Below, piece by piece: positions 24,738 to 35,990 of a DNA stretch of 64,000 nt. The stretch covers positions 26,961,354 through 27,025,353 of the forward strand of contig OZ234494.1 in the NCBI GenBank assembly GCA_965153455.1, read 5' to 3'. The first letter of the stretch is position 1, and each line of letters begins with the position of its first letter. This stretch comes from Sphagnum compactum. Its lineage: Eukaryota > Bryophyta > Sphagnopsida > Sphagnales. The notes under the pieces are model-generated. The model did not search any database. It had not been told where the DNA came from and was given only the letters and a program-made list of their open reading frames with translations. The translations under genes were made by a program, and so were the position numbers.

Positions 24738-26070
24738 TTACCCTAGGAAAGGTAAGTTGTGTATCACAAAAGGGGTGCGACTATGAAACTTGTTGGTCTG
24801 CCAATTCAGTATGGTGGCCACAATGGATACAACTATCCCACCAGAACTAATCATCACACACCCAAGGAAAATAACAATTTGCACTGTTTTTGAATAATTG
24901 AAACGATTCGTTAATGTGATAATTGAAAGTGATTGGGTGATAAGACCCAACAAAAAGAGAATGGGGCCGATTGCATCCAACCAACTTATTCTGAACATGC
25001 CATTCGACAAGTATCGTGAATGCCACCATCACGCTCCCCACCACCACCATTCCCACCATGGCCACATTTTCACAAAATACGTCATCCACGTATGACCATC
25101 GAGTAGACTTACATTTATCTAACATTTCTTGTTCTTGTGTAGAGTTCAAGTATATGACAAGAGAATTTTGACAAAGCACTCCCACACTATGAACAACCGA
25201 ACGAACAATGACCAACATACTAAAAGCAAACCCTATGGCTTCTATAGGACTCACTGGCAAATGATGAATTGCTCTATAAACAACAGATGTAAGATATCCT
25301 ATTGCTTGCATACCAATTATAAGTGTTGCTATACCACTTCTACCATCTACAAACCGAAGTTGCTTATAATTAGGAAGGATACTACTTTCCAGTAAAGCCA
25401 ATTTCCCTGCTTCATTTAGTTCCATCAAGGATGAATTTTTAGCCGTCTTATGCCCAAGGGTCAAAGCATCGGCCACATTATCCTCCTTTACTGGACTCTC
25501 GTTTGTATCGATATGTGTAGATGGTAACGTGGTCGAATCACTCATTCCTAGCACAATGTAAGTATTAGCTACTATTCTTGTACTGTTCAAGAAACCTCGT
25601 GGTTGGTTGATCCCAAACAATATAGCAAGGACGTCGTCTATGACCCTCCTGAGCTTAGTAGACTTAGACATGGTATCAGGTCCTACTTGAGGATTGGTTG
25701 AACTTCTAAGGATTTGGCGAAACCTCAAGGTGGTGAACATCTGACGTAAAATCATACGAATTCCAGACAATGGAGCCACTGGTGCAATTCCAACAAAGAC
25801 CCTCCACCTGTAGACCAAAGAAGGCCCCTTCGACGACAACGAGGTGCCTGCTTTAGAGGCAGGCCATGCATCGGCCATCAAGCTGAAGCACGCGAAAGCG
25901 GCACCCCACAGCGTGGTCGGGAGCGCTCGTGAACACAAGGATGACGATGATGATGATGCAGACGGGGACGACGCCGATGGCTCGGGTGCTAACTGACGAG
26001 CAGCTACAAAAGTGGACAAACAAGTAGCCACAATGACGCCTTGGATCAGCAGCCGCGCTTTCAAATCCAT
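24738..26070 (-). pseudogene. Serine-rich multi-pass membrane protein, family copy 2 (frameshifted)
   Basis: Starts at the ATG at 26070 (MDLKARLLIQG), homologous to copy 1. A TTG-initiated frame from 26115 exists but is not a likely eukaryotic start. The protein follows copies 1 and 3 through the N-terminal anchor, the proline/serine run, the ALTLGHKTA motif and the mid hydrophobic segments. About 24993-25000 it lacks 2 bases compared with copy 1 (after EWHV), so the main frame runs into unrelated residues and stops at 24847 (407 aa). The original C-terminal frame, with the last two membrane segments and the LPFLG end, continues open to 24738. Either a recent pseudogene or a protein with an altered C-terminus; its TATA box is intact. 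Confidence 0.75.
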
Positions 26071-26690
26071 GTTATTAGATCTGATCACCCGGGGATTGCA
26101 CGAACGTGAAGTCAACCCGATTTATAGTCACTGATCACTCTTCTTGAGCACAAATCGACAGCTCCGTTTCTTGTCTTAATTGAAACAAGCGCAAAGAGTG
26201 AGCGAGGACGTGCTCTCAGCAATGATCTGCACGGAAAAGAAGAATTGAACACCCAGCAATGAACCAGCCCAATTTAATGATCACCCTTGCTCTCGCAGGC
26301 AATACAGCGTGCTCCGTTTCTCGGCTTGAAACAAACACAAAATTTGAGCAAAGGAGTCCTCTCGGCAATCAGCCAGGAAAAGCGAACACCCAATAATAAG
26401 CACTGCTCCTCCTTCACTGCAGAGAGCGAGTTTCAGTCAGAAAATACCCGCTTCCTCGAACTCGCCCAAGACAGAGTAGGTCGTGACCCGACCGTGAAGA
26501 AGGTAACCGGGGGTTGCGGTGATGAGGAAGAGCTGCCGTGTGTCATCTGGACTATGGGCGGTGGAATCTCATACACCACCGTCGTTGAGCATCAATTTCC
26601 GGTCCATCCCCACTGCCTCGTCATGTGACCATCTTTCTTTCTCCGGTCCCATGGAAACTTCCTGGTAATGTGCGCATCTTTCCTAGTCCA
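26071..26690 (-). promoter_or_regulatory. Upstream region of membrane-protein copy 2
   Basis: Conserved with 43634-44255 over about 620 bp and with 1-280 as far as the window reaches. A TATA box lies at about 26121-26128 (minus strand ACTATAAA), about 50 bp from the ATG. The GAAACGGAGC repeats seen in copy 1 are present too. A plus-strand frame at 26287-26628 is partly shared with 43911-44159 but is broken differently in each copy, so I take it as non-coding. Confidence 0.55.
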
Positions 26691-27885
26691 GTTTTCTAAG
26701 CCCTTCCTTGATAAAAGAATTAATACATATGAAAAAGCTACATATTTTGAAAAAGCTATAGTTTTATTTGGCATAGAAAAATATTGACTATCAGCTTACA
26801 TATTTCTTAGGACCACCTTGTCTTTCACATCTTTTCATACAAAAGTATATTTTCTCCCCGTCCAACAATTGGTGCAAGCCCCATGAATGATAATGCATGT
26901 TATGAAACAACAAAGTGTGTTTAATCTCAATTAACATCTCTTGATTTTCTTATGAAATATTGTGAAGTTTTTTTTTCCTGGACTTCCACCCCTTCAGGAC
27001 ACACTTCCCATCATCACGGCTGACCTATTGTAGGCCGTTGATTTTTGACATGGAGAAAAATATGGTCAACCTATTACAGGCTGTCAGTTCTGGACATGGA
27101 GAGATTTTGACATCTACTTTGCGCCAGCTTGACGTCCTGTAATTTCTCCTTTTCCATTTTTCTTACCCCTTTATACATTTTCCTAATCTAGGGTGTGTTT
27201 TTTAATAAAGCTTTGCAGGGTTTCTACCCCCTTTTTTTTTTCCAACACGGGTGCCCTTCACATTGAAAGAGTGAACAAAATGTTGGACTTCACATGTGAC
27301 AAAGGTCCCACAACTTTTTGCCCTTGACTGGAAGGGCTAGATGGCATTGGAAAGGGCATCGGAGGCTCCAAATTGAAGGTCTGCCAAGAAAGAACCAGGA
27401 GGGCCAACAATCAGTCAAAAGGAAAGAGTGTCAATGTACAGAATGTCCAAGTTGCACAAGGCTAGTAGTAGTTGTTTCCGGTGAAAGGACCAGGAGGGCC
27501 AACAATCAGTCAGAAGGAAAGAGTCTCAATCTACAGAATGTCCAAGTCGCACAAGGCTTGTTTCGAGTGAAAGGACCCAAGGGGGCACAACAGCCAAAAG
27601 TCAAAGAATTAGAAAGAATCTCAATCTACATGATGATGTTGCGTGCAACTTTTAGTGGTTAAAACTCAAAAGTTTTGAGCCTTTTTATGTGAAAGGAAGG
27701 TGTACCCATCTGAGCATTTAGTACATTCTATAGCAATAATCTGTAAGAATAGTAGAGGAGTCACTCAATCATCACTTCTCAGCCGCCTACTACCAAACAC
27801 ACCCCAACTATCTATCCTTCGTTTATAGTTGAGACTTGGGACCTGCCTGATACAGTTTTGTAAGTTTTTAAAGTGTTATAGAATT
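26691..27885. other. Intergenic DNA with a 95-bp tandem repeat
   Basis: Homology to the other duplication unit stops near 26690. The DNA here is less AT-rich. At 27395 and 27490 the same block starting CCAGGAGGGCCAACAATCAG recurs (95-bp spacing), with a third, partial unit from about 27575. A plus-strand frame (27318-27662) runs through the repeat but looks like a repeat by-product. No gene is called. Confidence 0.5.
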
Positions 27886-28802
27886 ATGGCTCTACGACAC
27901 ATAGTGTTAGTGAAGGTGGCAAAGAAGGAGGATGCATCAATTTGTGTGGAAGAGCTCAAGAAAATGCGCGAGTCTCTCAAGCCTCATGTGCCCATACTGT
28001 CTTTCATCATCTCCGAGAACATAGGGTTTATTCCCTCCCTTTCGCTGATATCATTTCTGTCCACAACTGAATTTGTCTCTTTGGGAGAATGAGACAAATT
28101 TGTGGCTTTCTTCTTTCGTAGATTTGGAGGAGATGTTTGGAGTTCTGTGGTTGTTGAGTTTCCAGAGTGTTTTCTTTCTCCTTTGGTAGAATCAGAGGAG
28201 AGGTTTTAAGTTCTGTAACTACAGTTTTCCAGAGTGCTGTCTTTCTTCTTTGGTAGATTTGGAAGAGAGGTTTGAAATTCTGTGATTGTAGTTTTCCAGA
28301 GTTATTTTTTCCCTTTCTTCTCTGGTAGAATAGAGATTGGTTTGAAGTTTCTGTGATTAAAGTTTTCCAGAGTGTTTTCGAGCTCAGTGACTTTTTGGGG
28401 TTTTGAGCTTGACAATTGTGCCCAAAACTCTTTCTAACAGTTCTATTTTTGTCTCTCGACATGATTTTCTTTTTGACTAGTTCCAGTTCCATGCTTAGTT
28501 CACTTTGGCGAAGTTCATCAGGCCATAGGACAGAGCAAAATAAGCCTTCCATGTCACCATAGGACATCTTTTTTGTCTTTGTCATATTAGGCTGATGGTG
28601 TGATGCCTTATGGGCAGGCACATATGGATCAGCAGATGTGGTGCTGATTGTTGACTTCCCTGATGCAGCCACTCTGAAGCTTTACCAAGAGCATCCCCTC
28701 CATTTGACAGTCTTCAAAACAATAGATCCATTACTACAGAATGGCTTTCTATTCAAATCCCTCTCTCACTTTTTGAATAAGCCAGTTGCACAAGTCATGT
28801 GA
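27886..28802 (+). CDS. Stress-response A/B-barrel (Dabb) domain protein, two exons or gene fragment
   Basis: The first part, from the ATG at 27886, encodes MALRHIVLVKVAKKEDAS followed by an EELKKMRESL helix and VPILSF, matching the first half of a Dabb domain (strand, helix, strand). The second half appears at about 28618-28802: YGSADVVLIVDFPDAATL, then LYQEHPLHL and a TIDPLL end, the classic Dabb LxAYxxHPxH motif, closed by TGA at 28800-28802. A CAG at 28615-28617 could be the acceptor. The donor near 28020-28035 is not clear and the obvious GT gives a frame mismatch, so the exact splice is unresolved. Length (about 105 aa) fits a single-domain member. Dabb proteins are small dimeric alpha/beta barrels; many plant ones are stress-induced, some bind or cyclise small molecules. 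Pseudogene not excluded. Confidence 0.5.
28095..28385. repeat. Imperfect tandem repeat (about 65-70 bp) in the Dabb intron
   Basis: Four to five diverged units each carry TCTTTGGTAGA...GAGAGGTTT...AAGTTCTGTG...TTTTCCAGAGT. On the minus strand they create a 214-codon open frame (28672-28028) with repeating QxQNxKxLxQIYxRRK. I regard that as a by-product of the repeat, because its first part is antisense to the Dabb exon. Confidence 0.55.
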
Positions 28803-30529
28803 ATGTGGAGCTGTCAGTTTCTTCAACTCACTCACTCAGAAAATTTAAACAAAGAAGGGGTTAGGTGTTTGCCAGGTTTGGCCTAGAATTTGAAATCTGG
28901 ATGTATGCTTCACTCAGGGAGGATACTACAGAGGTACGTGGCACAACTCTTGGAAGTTCAAGAGTTGCTCCTATATAAAAGGATTTGAGAGTGGCTCATG
29001 TATATAAAGAAGGATTTGAAATGGCAGTTTTGCTTCAGGTCACTGAGTGGTTATCAATGGAAAGCCTCAAACAATAGCTACCAGTAAATAATGGAAACAG
29101 GCTTTGAACTCTTTGAAAAAGGTAAATATGCAGTCTGCTGTCACTCTTAAGCAAGCTGCACAACAAAAAACAGAATGAAGAAAGGTCTTCAGGTTAGACT
29201 GTTGCTGGGTGAGGATGGTTTACTTGTTGCATGATGCAAAAGAAAAAATCTCAGTTGCACTCCATCCTCCTTCAATATGAAGCTCCCACTAGACTGTGGT
29301 CTTTGTATCAAAGGTCTTCACACTGGGTGTTGACTACTTCACAACCACAGCCACCTGAGTACATCTCCTCTTAAGCCTTTCATCACCTCCATCATCAATC
29401 TCTAATGAATCGCTAAATCTCTAGACATCCTAAATTGTTGTCTCCATCACAGCGAAATTTGATGGAGACAACCTAGAATCACCAAACGTTCTGAGAATTC
29501 TTCCCAAAATGCTGAGTAACTCACCCAAGAAAAACTGAAGCCACCAACTACACAATGCTGAAAATCAAAATCAAATCCAAGAAAAAAAAAACAAGCAGAG
29601 AAAATCATACTTAGCTTGAAGTCCTGTAGCCTTTTTGTAGTTGCATCGCCTCTACCAGCTTCCAGCCCGCGCCATTCTCTCCATACAAAGTAAAACAACA
29701 AACATAATGCTCATCCCTAAACTTTCGCACTCTTAAAAACAAACTTATCATCACAGCGAAGATTTCTCCCAAGAAGCTTTTCTGTGAATGACTACACGAC
29801 AAGACAGAAGACAGTTTTCGGCGCCATGACAATAACCCTAAAAACTCCTCATCCACCCATACTTTTCTGTTACATGCGTTCTTTCGAAGTGGGTTGAGAA
29901 ATAGTGAGGTGAACATAGAAAACAGTGCTGTTTTAGGATAAATTTTTATTGTAGCCTAAGTGCGGATGATCGCTTCATTTTGGAATTTTGATTCTTCATT
30001 TCTCTCTTTGGCCAACTTTCGCCACTAAAAAAAACTCCTTGCTAGTAGGCAGAAATGACAACAGCCTCCTCGCTCTCCAGGACACAGTCATTGATAGAGA
30101 GATACCAACAAGAAACACTCGCTGGTAACCAAGTGCAGTGCCTGCGGCTTCTCTAGTACTACTTGTCATGACTAGACACAAACAAGAAATGTGTGCTGGT
30201 TACGTACGTCAAGTGGTGGACGACTGTATTTTCTCCCTATTCATGCGTAACAAGTTTGACGTCCAATATTCATTCATTGCTTCCTCCCCAGGATATAATG
30301 CCCTCCCCGCGACACCTTCCGACATCGTCAAATCCACTCTCCGCGTCTGGTCTCACTTGCGTCATTGCATAGCAGTCTCTATTCTTGCTCATTTGAATTT
30401 TCGTACCACCTTCTAGGTCACCCCGCCCCTAGAGTTTTGTCAACATGTCTTACACAATACACATGATTTATATCCAGACGAAACAGCATCCACTTTACAG
30501 CATCGTGGCACAACTACAAGAGGTGATAT
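28803..30529. other. Single-copy-looking DNA without a confident gene
   Basis: Base composition is more even than in the repeats, and several short open frames occur on both strands (for example 29447-29916 minus and 30138-30416 plus). None shows a domain I know or clear splice logic. UTRs, introns or gene relics are possible. Confidence 0.4.
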
Positions 30530-30718
30530 TACGCCACAGCTACCGATACGGGCGCGCCGATTCACCCCGAATACTGCAACGCCAATTCCCCGAGATATGA
30601 GATGTTGTGGAAGCAGTTGGCCGAACTCGACAAGACTACGTTCACGGGCGTTCAGATCGAGGTTCATTACTACAAGGAGGACGACCATACCCTTTGGGTC
30701 AGAATCGCCATCAACTAA
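30530..30718 (+). CDS. Possible terminal exon of an unrecognised gene
   Basis: A 62-codon open stretch ending in TAA (30716-30718) has a protein-like composition unlike the surrounding translations: PIHPEYCNANSPRYEMLWKQ, then LDKTTFTGVQIEVHYYKED and a WVRIAIN end. Alternating hydrophobic/polar residues suggest beta strands. There is no ATG at its beginning (a TGA precedes it at 30524), so it would be a last exon or a relic. No family recognised; the upstream exons were not found. Confidence 0.3.
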   Translation, partial: YATATDTGAPIHPEYCNANSPRYEMLWKQLAELDKTTFTGVQIEVHYYKEDDHTLWVRIAIN

Positions 30719-32252
30719 ACGTAATAGTTTCTCTCTGTCATGCTTGCCTTGGTCTTCGTCCTCTGGTGTTCTTCATCTTCGTTCAGATAATACAAGTTGC
30801 TTTACTTGTTGAATGTAGCACGTGCGTGGTGTTTGTCCAAATAGACAATTGTAAGTCTGTAACTTAGGTTTCGGTACGTGAGTGCTGGCAGCTAAGTAGA
30901 GTCGAGATGGCGACAAAAGAGGATTTGGCAAGATGTCAGTACAACAAGTGTGTTGAGTGTCGTGTGAGAGAAGCTCAATAATCAAGAGATAATAAAATAT
31001 ATGTTATGTATGTCTGATTGTACATCTACGTTGAAACATTCTCAAATTTAGATGCAAAGTTTGACCGTTGCAGTGTGTGAAACTGGAATCTCTTGTAGCT
31101 GAATTTCCACCCAGGCATTGACCATTTTCCAAATGAGAGGCATCTTCTTCAGGAGAAAGTTCTAACAGACGTGACCATACTACAAGGTCATAGCTGAATA
31201 CTGATTGGCCAATTTTCTGAGTGCCACCATCCACCACTGGTCATTACGCATTACGCTTTGTCTTTTTGAGCAATTCTAAGATTACACACGTTTTCTAACA
31301 ACTCGTGAAAACCAAATTGGCAATCTGCTGATAGGATTTCGTTATAACCTCCCTGAACTTTTTAATGGATTTTGTGGTGGTATGTGGACCTTTTCCAATA
31401 TTTCATGCACCTTGTTGTACGTGTACACCATTCTATAATCTGACCTCTCTTCTGCCCATGTACTTCGTGATCAGTCTCTGGATGTCAGATTCAAACATTC
31501 AAGTGCTGGCAACCCATAATTAAGGACGTGAAGTAGAAGGTGTGTTGAGATCATGTATGCCAACCCAAAGGATGACATGGAGGGTCATATAATCCTTCAG
31601 GACTGGAACCAAACAACAGTGATGGAAATGAATTTAAGTCTTCTGGCTGTTGTTCTCTGATGCTTCGTACCAAATGCCACAGTAGGCGGGGTAAAAGCTT
31701 CCTGAAGAGCATAATAGGGTTTTCTGTAGATTCTAAAATAAGACTGCAGAATCAATTGGATGCACTACAGAAACTGCACCAAGGCAGCAGACTTTCTCTT
31801 TCCACATCTCTACTAGTCTCTGACACAAATCATGCCAAAGTATAAGAAAATTGTTTTCTGGAACTAATTAGGGTTTCAGAAATGCAAAAGCATAAGACAG
31901 GAAATGAGTTTTCTGGAACTAATTAGGGTTTCAGGAATGCAAAAGCATAAGACAAGAAATCAGTTTTCTGAAACTAATTAGGGTTTCAGAAATGCAAAAG
32001 CATAACACAAGAAATCTGTTATCGGGAACTAATTAGGGTTTCAAAAATGCAAAAGCATAAGACACGAAATCTGTTTCCTGGAACTGATTAGGGTTTCAGT
32101 GAATCTACAACATTCCAACTCCCCCTCTGAAAAATGCCCTGAAGAGACTTGGACTCAAATGTGTATTTCCTAGTGTATATCCATCATCGCTATGACGTCC
32201 AAGAGTAGTAAAGACTGATGTTACTAGTCTAAAGGAAGTGCAAATCGATTAC
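30719..32252. other. Non-coding or intronic DNA before the 32.3-kb gene exon
   Basis: This would be intron of the minus-strand gene whose first exons are at 32253-32515. A minus-strand open piece at about 31237-31004 (QKIGQSVFSYDLVVWSRLLE) has a protein-like look and might be a further exon, but I cannot place splice sites. The 55-bp telobox minisatellite lies at 31845-32100. Confidence 0.35.
31845..32100. repeat. 55-bp minisatellite carrying the telobox motif
   Basis: Five head-to-tail units: the word GAACTAATTAGGG (or a one-base variant) starts at 31861, 31916, 31971, 32026 and 32081, exactly 55 bp apart each time. Every unit contains ATTAGGGTTTCA, that is the plant telomere-like TTAGGGTTT (telobox AAACCCTAA on the other strand), plus AATGCAAAAGCATAA. 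It lies about 150 bp downstream (in gene sense) of exon 2 of the minus-strand gene. Confidence 0.9.
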
Positions 32253-32515
32253 CTTAAGAAGATGGAGGCGAAGGTGACTGGGCGTCACGCCCTGGCCTAT
32301 GCACGCAATGGCAAACTGTGAGTAGTGTGTGAGGGCATCTGCCGCCGCTTGCTTCCTCTCCTCCACCTGCAACACAAAACCATCAGACTCTTGAATCGTT
32401 TCCTGGAGCAGGTGATGTAAATAGAGGAAGAATATTACGATGGGTCAAGAAGAAAAAAATTCCCCAATCCAAAATTCTGCTTCAGAACAGAGATGAGTAC
32501 CTCGTAATCGTCCAT
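32253..32515 (-). CDS. 5' exons of a conserved-looking gene (family not identified)
   Basis: Exon 1 (32515-32501) is ATG plus four codons, MDDYE, ending GAG|GTACTC. Exon 2 (32366-32253) follows an acceptor GTGTTGCAG and ends CTTAAG|GTAATC. Both introns obey GT/AG and the frame is kept, giving MDDYE then VEERKQAAADALTHYSQF, AIACIGQGVTPSHLRLH and LLK. The sequence is free of stops, rich in helix formers and has the composition of a real protein; I have the impression of a conserved plant N-terminus but cannot name it. The remaining exons should lie at lower coordinates and are not found; the gene may be truncated. Confidence 0.55.
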
Positions 32516-32798
32516 CGAATTTGGCAAGAAAAATTTCTACATGGTTTACTTCGATGACGAGAGAGGCGTTCGTTTTGCGCTTTGCTTTGTTCTGCAACGC
32601 TCATGTCGGTCACGTAGGAGAGCGAACTGTTCGCCAATCATCCAACAAATCCAAAATCATCCATCCATGACAGTAGGTGAACCCGTAGTACATCCCCCGC
32701 CCCCCTTCATAATCCATCATGCACCCCGGTTATCAACCCGGGTATATATATCCACTTACCTAAAAAAATTGATTTTGGAATGTAATTGTTGTCTGCTA
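32516..32798. promoter_or_regulatory. Putative promoter/5' leader of the minus-strand gene
   Basis: About 280 bp between the ATG of the minus-strand gene and the start of duplication unit 2. It is GC-richer than the flanks (CCCCCGCCCCCC at about 32694) and has a TATATATA at 32743-32750 on either strand. Promoter function is inferred only from position. Confidence 0.3.
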
Positions 32799-33202
32799 AG
32801 TATTTGAAAAATCATGCAAAATTTTGTTCAGGTAATAAAAGCGTGTTCACACTTGGTGTTGGCGACTCGTAGTGTTGAGTCCTTTAATATTGTGCTAGCC
32901 ATTTAAGACTTAAACCTACTTACTATGGAAATTTTATGTTAAGTTAACATTAACTTAACATTAAACTATCACCTATTTAACATTGCGTGCCACTTAGATT
33001 TTCATTTAACATTGATTTAAAATCAAGTGTGAATGCAAGATAAGTTTGATGTCATAACAATTGTTCAAAACATTTTAAAATTTGAAGGTGCAAATTTTAA
33101 GGTATTAGTAGTAGGGTATTCATAAATTAAATGCTTCACTCCGAAGGCATTACTTGACCTAAAGCACTTGAAGATGCATATGGAAAACATATGTAATTAT
33201 GA

Positions 33203-33640
33203 GAGAAGATTCGTCATTGATAGGCATAATTTGACTTCTACAGAATTGTGATTCAACATTTTGTACAAATTAGTAGGTGCCAGATGGTGTCCAACAATAA
33301 ACAAGAAGCACTAAATAATAGTTTTTGGGTTGTTGGTTTGCAGGCATTGTTGAAGCCGTTTTTGGCAAAGATCTACCAGCAGTAGAATTAGAAAGTGGTC
33401 AGTGACATATGACTGGTTGAGGAGGAGGCTTATGACGCCTGCAAGAAATTCTGGACATTGGTGAGGTCATGTCGCTCCTGCCAATTTGAGAACTTGAGAC
33501 CTAATTTGTTGCTGGTTGCAACAACCTCCTGTGCCCCTTCGGTTCCTTGACCTGTCTAGTTGCTTCACATGCTTGTAGCAACTTGGAATTCTAATCTTGC
33601 CATGTGATTGCAGCAGAGACATGATGACTGAGATTTTTCC
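33203..33640. other. Insertion specific to duplication unit 2
   Basis: About 440 bp absent from the other unit (between ATTATGA and TTTTTTAATACACC at about 19597-19615). Composition is more even than the flanks. It contains GGTTTGCAG followed by an open piece, GIVEAVFGKDLPAVELESGQ, ended by TGA, which looks like a splice acceptor plus a short exon relic. No clear target duplication, so the mechanism is unknown; gene-fragment capture is possible. Confidence 0.45.
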
Positions 33641-35848
33641 TTCATTTTTTAATACACCTCTTCAAGGCCTGTCTAATACCATGTGAATTATATTGATTGT
33701 TGTTCATTTGTTCCTTCGAATCATAATGTAAATTTGCAAAACACATAGGGATGCATTCCACAATTAGTTAGTAGGACTTGCCATCTTTTGCAATTCATGG
33801 GTTATAACTTTAGGACCTAAAACAAAATTGTGCATTGAAGTATTGAAATACTTTTGAACTTATCACCGAAACAAATTAACATGCAAAGAATTTATATCAC
33901 TAAGGAACTAACATATCAAAATATTTGGAAAAGTGGAACATATGAAATGAATAAAATCGTGCATAATCTTTCAAGGACTCGAACCATGTTGTTTGCCCAT
34001 CTTGTAAAATGATCTTCAACTAAGAAATTTTCAAGATGTGAAACAATGCAAATTCAGACAATGGAAGTTAACATGTATTGAAAATTATACACCAAATACT
34101 AACAAAGATCGAAAACTAAAAGTCAAATGAAAATTACTAAACAAATCAAGAAGTACCTAAGGTGGAGGAAATATTGAATTTTGAGTAAATTTTTTCAGTT
34201 AGTTAAGTTATCAATAATTTTGGCAATAGCCATCAGTTTTGCATAATGGTTGGTTTTCAAATACCCAATTAATAAGTGCCAGTTAACTTGCCGGTTATAC
34301 ATGGGTTACATGTCCTCGTTTGGGACACCTAAAAGATATCTTTATTATGCTAAGTGGCTCTCGGGTTTGGTGTCAAGTTGGGTATCCCAAATCCAACCCT
34401 TATGCATAGTAGTGTCAAATAAAAGCAACATGGGAAATTGGTAATTGGGGATTTTTTTTTTGGACAAGAAAATTGATATTAGTATGTGGATTTGAATAAT
34501 TTTAAATTTTTGATTATTTGATATTGTAAGTGGCAGTGTTTTCATTGCCGAAATTTGACAAAATTTTCATCTCAAGAAATAATAAGAGATATTATATCAT
34601 AAGTTCTTGGTTAAAAAAAAACACCAAATCTTTTAGAAATTTTTTTAGGGGGAAATTTCATCACCTTTTAAGTTTTGGGGTGGGTGTTTCATGCGAGTTT
34701 TGTTTTTTAAAGTTTTGACATTAAGAAAAAAAGTTGTTGCCAATTAATGTTATATCCTTTTCATCACAATCACAAACAATGTTAAGGTAAACATATCCAT
34801 CATTGAGCACAAGTTGATAACCTAACACATATTTGTATTCATATTTATCATTTTTTGTCTTATTTTAAGTGATCTTCATGATTATTAGTATATCAAGTGG
34901 AGGTCAGCAATATATTTTTGAACTAGCAAAACAATTCAACATATCAAAAAATCAAAATGCTTGAAAACAATGCATTAAACCTTTTACTTTCAGATCTCAT
35001 ATATTTGTCATTTCTTACTTGTTTTGAGTGATTTAAAAAAAGTATGAGTGCATCAATTCGAGCTTTCCAATCTTCTTTCAACTCCAAGTGCAATTGAGTT
35101 ATGTCTAAAGATCTTTAGGTCCAATAGTTACTTTGCCAAACCAAACATTATCACACCAAACTAAACATTATTTCCAAGCCATGTATCTCATTCTTTATCC
35201 ATTTTGAGCAATCCTTACCATGATGGGTGCATCAGGAGAAGGTTTGCAATACCTCTTTTAAGTCCAAACATAATCAAGATATGTCTAAAGATTTTGAGCT
35301 TTTTGAAAACTAAAATGTTCAAACACCAACCTATCTACCCTCCCTCCAAAAACTCAAAGAAAAACACTATTGAATGGGCTATATGGTACATGTTAGTGCA
35401 ACTACACCCTAAACCAACAATATTTTTGGATTCCCCCATAAGATTTTTGGGATATTTGTTTCTTATTTTATTTGTTATTAATTTGAATTTGTGATAAAGG
35501 GTTGACCATTTCTTAATTAAATGTTGATGTTACTATGTGAATTGAATACCTATCAAAGTTCATTTTTTGGGAACTTCATTCCCATATTGATAAAATGTTG
35601 TTATGTTTGAACTTGAAACTTGTCATAAGCGGGCAAACCCATTCCATAATATTTGAATCTTATTATTGGCTGGTATGTGATACATGTGATTCATGAAATT
35701 CATATTTTGGGGAACTTCATGGAACATTTTATATTTTATCTATCATTGGTTTGAATGAGTGTTGGTTCATGTTTTTCTTTAAAAAACAATTTACATGTAA
35801 TAATTGTTTGAATAGAGTGTTTGTGAGATTTTTTTTTATGACATGAAG

Positions 35849-35990
35849 CACTACAAGAAAAACATCTATTTTTGATTAGTCTTTGCGACAAAATTTTAGT
35901 TGCAAATGACATTTGTGACTAAAATTCATTTAATCAACTTGAACAAGTCACATGCAACATTAATCGCAAATAATAAAGGGATATTAGATG
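35849..35990 (+). mobile_element. CACTA-like terminus with subterminal GCGAC/TGCAA motifs
   Basis: CACTACAAGAAAAAC is the usual terminal sequence of plant CACTA (En/Spm) elements, and the next 130 bp carry repeated TTTGCGAC, TAGTTGCAAATG and TGTGACTAAAAT words typical of their subterminal regions. A candidate opposite end, TTTTTGTAGTG, is at about 40915-40925, but the 3-bp flanks do not match and homology to other copies runs through it, so a complete element is not shown. Confidence 0.35.

Noticed and set aside
26287-26628. 113-codon plus-strand frame upstream of copy 2, partly shared with 43911-44159
   Set aside because: The shared part is explained by the segmental duplication. The two frames differ in start and are disrupted differently at the end; no domain.
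28028-28672. 214-codon minus-strand open frame with QIYxRRK-type repeats
   Set aside because: It runs through the intronic minisatellite, and its start is antisense to the Dabb exon; no domain.
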